Below, piece by piece: positions 1 through 5,350 of a stretch of 41,793 nucleotides of DNA (its first letter is position 1; each line of letters opens with the position of its first letter). The stretch spans positions 1 to 41,793 of the forward strand of contig JAFUWG010000043.1 of the NCBI GenBank assembly GCA_017483605.1, given 5' to 3'. This stretch comes from Bacteroidaceae bacterium. Lineage in GTDB: Bacteria; Bacteroidota; Bacteroidia; Bacteroidales; Bacteroidaceae. A program made the translations under genes and the position numbers. The notes below the pieces were generated by a model. The model made no database searches, was not told the DNA's origin, and saw only the letters and a program-made list of their open reading frames with translations.

Positions 1-65
1 CCATGTCATGGATGATTTTTGCTTGTCTTGATTTGCAGCACTAAGGTAAGTGAAAAATCTGACAT

Positions 66-98
66 GGCAAAATCCTGGGCAACTTTTTGTTGCTCAGG
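66..98 (-). terminator. Probable terminator of the 610-residue secreted protein gene
   Basis: A 10-base stem (CCTGGGCAAC at 74-83 against GTTGCTCAGG at 89-98, one mismatch) closes a five-base loop. Read on the minus strand it lies about 20 bases past the stop of the gene at 119-1951 and is followed by ATTTTGCC. The T-run is short, so the terminator call is moderate. The rest of 1-118 shows no gene. Confidence 0.5.
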
Positions 99-118
99 AA
101 CTTATAAAAATAGTTAAA

Positions 119-1951
119 CTAAAGTGCTGCGGAATTAAGGCAATCCATGTTTTCAGCCAAACAATTGGCCTTCACAACATCAATCATCGCAGAAATTTTG
201 TCACACTCTGCCAGCATCTCCTCTGTAGAAAGAGATTTGTCTGCCTTAATCTTCTCCATGCCAGCAGGATCAATCAGATAATCATAAAGTTCATCTGCTT
301 CCTCTCCTTCATAACCTGCCCCCTGCAATGCTTCTGCTTCTGCAATAAGAGATTCATATTTAGCATATGCATCTGCATTCTCTTTCATCTTTGCAATAGC
401 AGCATTCAATACGTCATTGAAAGCAAGCACATCCTCTGCCGTTGTATAAACAGAGACATCGGTAGCAAGTACCTTATTGTATTCAGCAAGAGCATCTTTC
501 TGCACAAAGTCCTCGTCTGTGTACTTCGGAGCATTCTCAATATTTGTCTTCACCCAGAAGTTATAAGAGGCTGCCGTATTGCCCAGATAAATCAATTTGA
601 CATCATCGATACCAATCCAGTTCTGTACGGCATTTGGCATATTAAGACCAACTTCAAGTTCACCATTCTCTACGCGAGTGAATACTGAATAAGGAGCCAT
701 GTTGTTAGAAGTAACCTCTACAGAGTCTGTTCCAGCATAAACATAACTTGCTTCACCACCATTTGATGCAACAGACATAGAGAATTGGTAAACACCATTT
801 GGCAAACCAGTCAAAGCCACATACAACTTACCTGTAAATGGATTGGCATCCCAAATCTCAAGGAAATAAGTATCATCATTGAACTTACCCGGTGTGCCAT
901 TGGTCTGGAAATTCTGACCTCCTGTCGTTTCTTTCCACACACCAGGGCCAGGATTGCTATCAAAATCACCATCAGGGATATATGCATCTGTCAAATCCTG
1001 TGGGTTATCTGGAGTTGCTGCACTTTCTTTATAATCATTGATTTTTTTCTGGGCAGCCTCTGTTGCAGCCTGAAGTTCCTCTACTGTAGCAGAAGTGTTG
1101 CTATAAATACTCTTAGAATCAGAAACGTCAAGACCAAATCCCTCTGCTTCATCCAATGTCTTCTTCAGAGCAAGAACTGCATTCAGGATTTCTGTAGCAG
1201 CATCAAAATCTTCTACAGCAGAAGACGTATTATTATATACGGCATCTAACTTAGAATAATCATAGGAAGGATTTGTAGTCTTTGCTGCATCCAAAGCGGC
1301 CTTATAAGCAGCAGCAGCGAAATAGGCTTCGACTTTGGGCTGGAAGGTCTCATATTCTTCTTCTGTAATAAAGACCCACTCATCATAAAATGCTCCCTCA
1401 AACGAGTTTGCCACAATTTCCTCATCGTTTTCAACATAAGTGTATGTGGCTGTTGGAACGTAAATATAAAGGCGAGTGTTTCCCTTCTCTCCATTATAAA
1501 TTTCGGCAACACCAAGAGTTCCTGTATCATACTCTGTATTCTTTAACTTGTAAGTCCCATTTGGCTGCTTTTCAACAATCCAGCCATCTGTACCAGGATA
1601 GTTATCGTTAGCAGTTGCATTACTTGCATCAACCCACAAGTTGTCATACGAGTTACAAGAAACGTAAAGCCAAGCGTTCTTGTCTGCATAAACAGAAGGG
1701 TAAATACCAAGATTCCAAGTGTCAGTCAGTTTGTTCATACGTACAGGGTCACCTTTGTCAGCAACCGATGCACGAGTATTCCAATCATTATGACCTGCCA
1801 AGAAGGCACCAGCACCCTTGTTGTAAAGATACTGCGTCGTCGCACCGTCATCAGCCATGTCCACCGTCGCGGATGGTACAGGAGCAGTCCACTGTGCGAA
1901 ACCTACCACGCTACACAACATGGTAGCCAAAAGAAGTAAAGATTTCTTCAT
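119..1951 (-). CDS. Secreted modular protein, paralogue of the 1213-residue protein at 5351-8992
   Basis: The product has 610 residues and starts with a clear signal peptide (MKKSLLLLATMLCSVVGFAQ). The first ~230 residues match the N-terminus of the 1213-residue protein across the gap between them (shared stretches VDMADDG, TTQYLYN, AGHND, NTRAS, EIYNGEKGNTRLYI). Then come alanine/glutamate-rich helical segments of FIVAR type (about 215-310) and one beta-sandwich, carbohydrate-binding-like module (about 320-460, from YIPDGDFDSNPG to DDVKLIYLG), then another helical stretch to the end. Unlike its paralogue it has no visible C-terminal type IX sorting tail; it ends in LNSAAL. The start at 1951 is the only one that gives the signal peptide. 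The substrate is unknown; a cell-surface glycan-binding or structural role is inference. Confidence 0.85.
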   Translation of the reverse strand: MKKSLLLLATMLCSVVGFAQWTAPVPSATVDMADDGATTQYLYNKGAGAFLAGHNDWNTRASVADKGDPVRMNKLTDTWNLGIYPSVYADKNAWLYVSCNSYDNLWVDASNATANDNYPGTDGWIVEKQPNGTYKLKNTEYDTGTLGVAEIYNGEKGNTRLYIYVPTATYTYVENDEEIVANSFEGAFYDEWVFITEEEYETFQPKVEAYFAAAAYKAALDAAKTTNPSYDYSKLDAVYNNTSSAVEDFDAATEILNAVLALKKTLDEAEGFGLDVSDSKSIYSNTSATVEELQAATEAAQKKINDYKESAATPDNPQDLTDAYIPDGDFDSNPGPGVWKETTGGQNFQTNGTPGKFNDDTYFLEIWDANPFTGKLYVALTGLPNGVYQFSMSVASNGGEASYVYAGTDSVEVTSNNMAPYSVFTRVENGELEVGLNMPNAVQNWIGIDDVKLIYLGNTAASYNFWVKTNIENAPKYTDEDFVQKDALAEYNKVLATDVSVYTTAEDVLAFNDVLNAAIAKMKENADAYAKYESLIAEAEALQGAGYEGEEADELYDYLIDPAGMEKIKADKSLSTEEMLAECDKISAMIDVVKANCLAENMDCLNSAAL

Positions 1952-2106
1952 AAAAGATTAGTAATTAAAAGTTAGTATTGGTAATAAAATTTGTTAGATA
2001 ATTATTGTCTTTCAATCCTATCAAGACCGCATCAACATGCACGCTATCATGCCTCTCGCACACGTACATATATATTAAATACATCAGCACGTCAAAAAAT
2101 CAATCA

Positions 2107-2114
2107 CAAAGGTA
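2107..2114 (-). promoter_or_regulatory. -7 box of the 610-residue protein gene
   Basis: Read on the minus strand, TACCTTTG matches the Bacteroidetes -7 consensus TAnnTTTG. No TTTG is seen 19 bases upstream, so this is a partial match. It implies a leader of about 150 bases before the start at 1951, ending in an AT-rich segment like the leaders at 4721 and 5303. Confidence 0.45.
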
Positions 2115-2274
2115 CAGAAATAGTATTCATTTCCACCCCCCCCGAACGTTAAATCTTATTAAATTGCCTAATAAAGTCTTGACACAACTCAAAAAAGGGT
2201 CAAAATGCCACATTTGCCAAGTCCCACAACCCTCAATCTGCCCAATCAAAAAAATCCACCCAATCGCCCCTACA

Positions 2275-2582
2275 ATGAACAACAACAGCACAAAACCCCG
2301 AAGGGGTGAAAGACCACAGGCAGGAGGTGGAGCGGCAGCGAAACCCCTGCTATGAACAACAACAGCACAAAGCCCCGAAGGGGTGAAAGACCACAGGCAG
2401 GAGGTGGAGCAGCAGCGAAACCCCTGCAATGAACAACAACAGCACAAAACCCCGAAGGGGCGAAAGACTACAGGCAGGAGGTGGAGCGGCAGCGAAACCC
2501 CTGCGATGAACAACAACAGCGCAAAGCCCTGAAGGGGTGAAAGACCACAGGCAGGAGGTGGAGCGGCAGCGAAACCCCTGTT
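2275..2582. repeat. Four tandem 77-bp repeats
   Basis: Units begin with ATGAACAACAACAGC at 2275, 2352, 2429 and 2506, each exactly 77 bases and differing at only a few positions. Each unit contains the palindrome CCCCGAAGGGG (or CCCTGAAGGGG), then AGACCACAGGCAGGAGGTGG and AGCGAAACCCCTG. The same core recurs at 21951-22004 and, inverted, at 2691-2753 and 22103-22158, so it is a dispersed family in this genome. Confidence 0.95.
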
Positions 2583-2760
2583 GAAGAGTATCATATTCAT
2601 CCAAGCCCTGAAGGGGCGACGGAGTTCCCCACCAGAAGGCACACACACCTGTCCGTCACCCCTTTGGGGTTCCCGTGGGGGGGGCCACTCAACAGGGGTT
2701 CCGTCCTTTCAGGACTCCACACCCTGCCTGTGGTCTTTCGTCCCTTCGGGACTTTGGCGG
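2583..2760. repeat. Degenerate palindromic repeat copies flanking the 77-bp array
   Basis: Contains CCCTGAAGGGGCGACGG, CACCCCTTTGGGGTTCC, a run of eight G, and then an inverted copy of the array core (AACAGGGGTTCCGTCC ... CCTGCCTGTGGTCTTTCG ... CCCTTCGGGAC). The inverted copy could pair with the last 77-bp unit to form a long hairpin. Confidence 0.7.
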
Positions 2761-2784
2761 CACGACTGCGGATAATCATATAAA

Positions 2785-2825
2785 ATTCATGATAATTCGT
2801 GGCTTATTCATGGTAATTCGTGTTC
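2785..2825. repeat. 21-bp direct doublet
   Basis: ATTCATGATAATTCGTG at 2785 recurs as ATTCATGGTAATTCGTG at 2806, 21 bases apart. It is AT-rich and non-coding; no function is seen. Confidence 0.5.
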
Positions 2826-2930
2826 TATTTTAACATAAATTGCCGTGCATTAACCATAAATTATTCACAAATTTTTAATGACCTTTCGAGTTAAAAGCCT
2901 CCACAAGGCCCTACCCTACACCCCTTTTCC

Positions 2931-3113
2931 ATTTAGCATTGCAACAAAAGACCTATTAGCCTTTATACAAAAAGTTATTTACCTTTGATACAAAATTCTA
3001 TTTAGCATTGTTACATGTTTTTGTCCCAATGCCAAATTGAATTTTGTTCCAACGCTAAATTAATTTGTGTTCCAATGCTAAATTAAATGGTGTCCCAACG
3101 CTAAATTGTTCAT
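2931..3113. repeat. Eight-unit 23-bp array with reversed polarity halfway
   Basis: Four units starting at about 2931, 2954, 2977 and 3000 follow ATTTAGCATTGnTACAAAA with decay in the inner two. They are followed by four units at 3022, 3045, 3068 and 3091 following TGTYCCAAYGCYAAATT, which is the reverse complement of the same unit. Spacing is 23 bases throughout and the polarity switches near 3022. It lies about 200 bases upstream of the antitoxin promoter. Confidence 0.8.
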
Positions 3114-3305
3114 AGGATACGGGCAACAGAAGAATGAGGACAAAAGAGCGTGTCAAATCAGGAGGTTCGCACCCTAAAAAAGCACAGAAAAGAGTCACGT
3201 TGCAACACGAATTCCGATTTAATGACCGAAAAAGCAGAAAAAGGTCTCGTTTTCCCCCTCTTTCGTCCCCTTCCACCCCAAAAACAAAGTTTTTACCCCA
3301 TTTTT

Positions 3306-3336
3306 TTTGCAGGTAACAAGAAAAGTAGTAACTTTG
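3306..3336 (+). promoter_or_regulatory. Promoter of the antitoxin gene
   Basis: TTTG at 3306-3309, a 19-base spacer, then TAACTTTG at 3329-3336: a full match to the Bacteroidetes -33/-7 consensus. The start codon at 3361 follows 25 bases after the box, the same spacing seen at the other promoters of this type in the window. Confidence 0.8.
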
Positions 3337-3360
3337 GCGGCGAAAATAAATGGAAAAAGC

Positions 3361-3624
3361 ATGATGGAAACGTTGACGGCAAGAAATTTCAGAAACAGAA
3401 TGGCAGCGTCGCTTGACAGGGTTGATGCAGGAGAGCAAATCGTCTTCCGCCGCAGAAATCGTCTGTATGCCGTTGTACAGGTGGCTGATGACACCCCTGT
3501 CCTCACCCCACAACTATTAAGCCAAATAGAGAAAGGCCGAAAGGAGCACAAGGAGGGCAAAACACTACGTTTCAACAGTGCGGCAGAAGCACAAAGATGG
3601 ATGGATCATATACGACATTTATGA
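3361..3624 (+). CDS. Phd/YefM-type antitoxin
   Basis: The product has 87 residues. The N-terminus (METLTARNFRNRMAASLDRV) and the following DAGEQIVFRRRNRLYAVV match the DNA-binding fold of Phd/YefM antitoxins, which repress their own promoter and bind a RelE/YoeB/Doc-type toxin. The C-terminal toxin-binding half carries a typical FNSAAEAQRWMD segment. Two adjacent ATG codons (3361, 3364) are possible; upstream in-frame starts would precede the promoter. The toxin gene that should follow survives only as a C-terminal fragment (3596-3679), so this antitoxin is an orphan. The final residues HIRHL probably derive from the deletion junction. Confidence 0.8.
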   Translation: MMETLTARNFRNRMAASLDRVDAGEQIVFRRRNRLYAVVQVADDTPVLTPQLLSQIEKGRKEHKEGKTLRFNSAAEAQRWMDHIRHL

Positions 3625-3679
3625 TGACTGTGTAACAGTGCTTTTCCTTGCTGCCGGAGGGCATTACAACGATAAATAG
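3596..3679 (+). pseudogene. C-terminal remnant of a RelE/YoeB-family toxin
   Basis: In the +1 frame relative to the antitoxin, the sequence overlapping and following its stop reads WIIYDIYDDCVTVLFLAAGG followed by HYNDK and a stop at 3677-3679. This is the usual end of RelE/YoeB-type toxins (arginine or tryptophan, then VYxIxDDxVxV and a GHYxDK tail). No start codon or N-terminal half is present, so most of the toxin has been deleted and the end is joined to the antitoxin tail. The frame and length match the family's last ~25 residues. The call rests on pattern recognition only. Confidence 0.6.
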
Positions 3680-3761
3680 ACCGAATTTGTTCTCTTCCAT
3701 TGCCACTGCATGGCTTGCGAATAGATTGCTGATTTATTAAAAACATAAAAACGGGAAAATT

Positions 3762-3878
3762 ATGGTATTCACTGTTACACCTATCATGTTTCTGTTTGCG
3801 CTCATAGCACTCATAGCCTCCATTCTTGTTGCTTGGACTTACGCCAAACCAGGCAAGAAGTGGCTGGCAAACCTATAG
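3762..3878 (+). CDS. 38-residue single-pass membrane peptide
   Basis: The ORF begins ATGGTATTC after the A-rich stretch ACGGGAAAATT and encodes a short N-terminus (MVFTVTP), one hydrophobic helix (about residues 8-25, IMFLFALIALIASILVAW) and a basic tail with AKPGKKW. The composition is typical of small bacterial inner-membrane peptides. I do not recognise the family. It could instead be a random hydrophobic frame; the lysine-rich tail and the good start context argue for coding. Its stop lies two bases before a 70-bp repeat copy (3881-3950). Confidence 0.45.
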   Translation: MVFTVTPIMFLFALIALIASILVAWTYAKPGKKWLANL

Positions 3879-3880
3879 AC

Positions 3881-3950
3881 TAAAAATATTTAATTAACCA
3901 TATTGTTTAACTAATCTTTAATTACTAACTCAATGAAAAAAGGTTGACTT
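3881..3950 (+). repeat. Upstream 70-bp direct repeat: leader plus start of a broken gene
   Basis: This copy matches 4721-4789 with few differences, from TAAAAATATTTAATTAACC through TTTAACTAATCTTTAATTAC and ACTC to the start codon and first codons ATGAAAAAAGGT. The reading frame stops at once (ATG AAA AAA GGT TGA, 3933-3947), where the second copy has TTA and opens the gene at 4772. It is therefore a duplicated leader with a dead start. Confidence 0.85.
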
Positions 3951-3953
3951 CTT

Positions 3954-3985
3954 TTTGGAGGAAACAAAGAAAAGTGGTAACTTTG
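3954..3985 (+). promoter_or_regulatory. Promoter of the small-ORF/retropepsin module
   Basis: TTTG at 3954-3957, a 20-base spacer and TAACTTTG at 3978-3985 match the Bacteroidetes consensus. The ATG at 4008 lies 23 bases past the box. The promoter lies inside the module, just past the upstream repeat copy. Confidence 0.75.
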
Positions 3986-4007
3986 TATTCACAAAAGAAG
4001 ATGACAC

Positions 4008-4124
4008 ATGAATTATACAGAAGTGATTACTATAAAAAGACCATCCCGAAAGTTGGAGGAACGTCTGCGTTGGGTGGGCGTACAGAAATATCTGCGGCTT
4101 GAAAAACTCCGTACAAAGTACTGA
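4008..4124 (+). CDS. 38-residue basic small protein, function unknown
   Basis: The ORF starts 23 bases after a good promoter and encodes MNYTEVITIKRPSRKLEERL followed by a basic, tryptophan- and leucine-containing helix ending RTKY. It is strongly basic and probably helical. An overlapping ORF begins at 4001 (MTHELYRSD, 34 residues); the 4008 frame is preferred for promoter spacing and composition. It is the first of three ORFs in the module upstream of the retropepsin-like gene. I do not recognise the family. Confidence 0.4.
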   Translation: MNYTEVITIKRPSRKLEERLRWVGVQKYLRLEKLRTKY

Positions 4125-4155
4125 CTCAAAAACCTACTTAAAAAGCATCTAAGTC

Positions 4156-4335
4156 ATGACAAAGAAGTCTGAGGAAATGGTAACAGGACGTGTCGGACTC
4201 ATCAGTCCGAGGGTGTTGACGCTACATCGCAAGAGGCAGCGTGCCATCAGCATGGAAGAAAAAGAACGATTGGTCGCACAAGCCAAAGCCGCCTATGAAA
4301 TACGTATCAATCCCCCTGCACGAATACCTCGTTGA
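4156..4335 (+). CDS. 59-residue small basic protein upstream of the retropepsin gene
   Basis: The ORF starts MTKKSEEMVTGRVGLISPRV, continues with a basic helix (HRKRQRAISMEEKERLVAQA) and ends NPPARIPR. It overlaps the start of the retropepsin-like gene at 4295 by 41 bases in a different frame, which suggests translational coupling. The highly charged helix and position immediately before an effector-like gene resemble a small regulatory or antitoxin partner, but this is inference. No family is recognised. Confidence 0.5.
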   Translation: MTKKSEEMVTGRVGLISPRVLTLHRKRQRAISMEEKERLVAQAKAAYEIRINPPARIPR

Positions 4336-4708
4336 ACCATCTTTCAAGATGTGTACTGACTGCATCCTCTTCTCAGAAGACTACGAAAACTTGTTTGTGG
4401 CAGATGCGGCATTGATTGACACAGGAGCGACACGTACCGCTGTCGGATTGGATGTTATTCATGCACTTGGTGTAAAGTCAAAGTGGCAAGAGCGGATAGA
4501 GATTGGGAATGAGTTGTGTGATGTTGATGTGTACGAGGTAAAAATTATGTTGACGCCTGACTTGGTTTTTGACATTGATGTATATGGGTTACCAGGAGAA
4601 GGAACGGGAGCGGTGATTATAGGCATGGACATTATAGGCGTAGGAAAGTTGACGATAGAACCTGCTGGGAAACGACATCAAGGTGAACTTTTGTTCCCCA
4701 CACCATAA
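4295..4708 (+). CDS. Retropepsin-like (clan AA) aspartic protease
   Basis: The product has 137 residues from the ATG at 4295 (MKYVSIPLHE). The aspartic protease motif is IDTGATRTAV, with catalytic Asp42 in D-T-G-A. A later flap-like glycine segment and AVIIGMDIIG complete a single retropepsin lobe, which would act as a homodimer. There is no signal peptide, so it is probably cytoplasmic. An in-frame upstream ATG at 4241 would add 18 residues of poor quality read through the preceding small ORF, so 4295 is preferred. It is the last gene of a small module between direct repeats. The target protein is unknown. The residues IPLHEYL resemble the IPVHELI units at 11392-11476. Confidence 0.75.
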   Translation: MKYVSIPLHEYLVEPSFKMCTDCILFSEDYENLFVADAALIDTGATRTAVGLDVIHALGVKSKWQERIEIGNELCDVDVYEVKIMLTPDLVFDIDVYGLPGEGTGAVIIGMDIIGVGKLTIEPAGKRHQGELLFPTP

Positions 4709-4720
4709 CGGACAGAATAA

Positions 4721-4789
4721 TAAAAATTTAATTAATCATATTGTTTAACTAATCTTTAATTACTAACTCTTATGAAAAAAGGTTTACTT
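4721..4789 (+). repeat. Downstream 69-bp direct repeat: intact leader and start of the gene at 4772
   Basis: Partner of 3881-3950. It begins 12 bases after the retropepsin stop and covers the AT-rich leader with TTTAACTAATCTTTAATTAC, ACTCTT and the codons ATGAAAAAAGGTTTACTT. This copy leads into an open gene, so the pair brackets the module at about 3951-4720. Confidence 0.85.
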
Positions 4790-5302
4790 ATATTCGTTTT
4801 ATTTGTGACCTCTTTGCCAATGATGAGGGCACAAAATAATGTATATGTGTCTGTTAGTGGTAATAACTTACAATTCTGGAGTTATGGTGATCCCACGACA
4901 AGTGGTGAATATTTCCGTTTAGTTGACAACCAGCAGAATACATATTACGATTTTATGTATTTGGTGTATTCCAATATGTTTATCAATGCCGGTTTATATA
5001 ATCTAATTAGCCAAGTTTCTTTACAGCCTGGCAGATTATACAGAATTGAATACAATATTCCTCTCTATTTTAACATTCAAGTATGGGGGAATAATAATCC
5101 CGAGTCTGTAGCATTTTACTTTGAAAACAGTACAGATCCGACAGACCGCTATAATCTAACTCATATGCATTTCTACAAAACTCAATACAGCACATATTAC
5201 AATCTGTCATATCCATATAGTGCAGGATATAGCAACTGGTTCGATTCCAGCAATTTAAGTGATAATATAAGTAATTACAATGTGATGATGTGTATAGAAT
5301 GA
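4772..5302 (+). CDS. Small secreted protein of unknown function
   Basis: The product has 176 residues with a signal peptide (MKKGLLIFVLFVTSLPMMRA, then QNNVYVSVSGN). The mature part is rich in Asn, Tyr and Ser and looks like an all-beta domain. There is no C-terminal sorting tail and no known motif. Its leader (4721-4771) is shared with the next gene's leader at 5303-5350, so the two are likely controlled or expressed in similar ways. The coding sequence is more AT-rich than the genes after 10 kb, which suggests accessory DNA. Confidence 0.75.
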   Translation: MKKGLLIFVLFVTSLPMMRAQNNVYVSVSGNNLQFWSYGDPTTSGEYFRLVDNQQNTYYDFMYLVYSNMFINAGLYNLISQVSLQPGRLYRIEYNIPLYFNIQVWGNNNPESVAFYFENSTDPTDRYNLTHMHFYKTQYSTYYNLSYPYSAGYSNWFDSSNLSDNISNYNVMMCIE

Positions 5303-5350
5303 TAAAATAATTAACCCAAATGTTTAACTAATCTTTAATTACTAACTCTT
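5303..5350 (+). promoter_or_regulatory. Conserved leader of the 1213-residue protein gene
   Basis: TTAACCCAAATGTTTAACTA followed by ATCTTTAATTACTAACTCTT directly precedes the ATG at 5351. The block TTTAACTAATCTTTAATTAC with ACTC is identical to the leaders at 3905-3931 and 4742-4769, and a related AT-rich sequence precedes the gene starting at 1951 on the other strand. No -7 box is seen inside this interval, so transcription may come from further upstream. Confidence 0.6.

Larger units (their letters stand above)
1952..3305. other. Repeat-rich intergenic island
   Basis: About 1.35 kb without a credible gene. It holds the AT-rich leader and promoter of the minus-strand gene (to about 2114), a C8 run at 2136-2143, four 77-bp tandem repeats (2275-2582), degenerate GGGG/CCCC palindromic copies (2583-2760), a 21-bp doublet (2785-2825) and an eight-unit 23-bp array (2931-3113). 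Open frames here come from the repeats. The repeat periods (77, 23) are not multiples of three, so no frame is kept from copy to copy. Confidence 0.8.

Noticed and set aside
2127-2648. Leucine/cysteine-rich open frames on the minus strand across the 77-bp repeats
   Set aside because: The 77-bp period shifts the frame at each unit, so the apparent repeated peptides are a by-product of repeat DNA.
2275-3113. CRISPR array
   Set aside because: Units are contiguous with no unique spacers of constant length, and no cas genes lie in the window.
3361-3679. Programmed frameshift joining antitoxin and toxin ends into one product
   Set aside because: No slippery sequence is seen and the N-terminal half of the toxin is missing; deletion is simpler.
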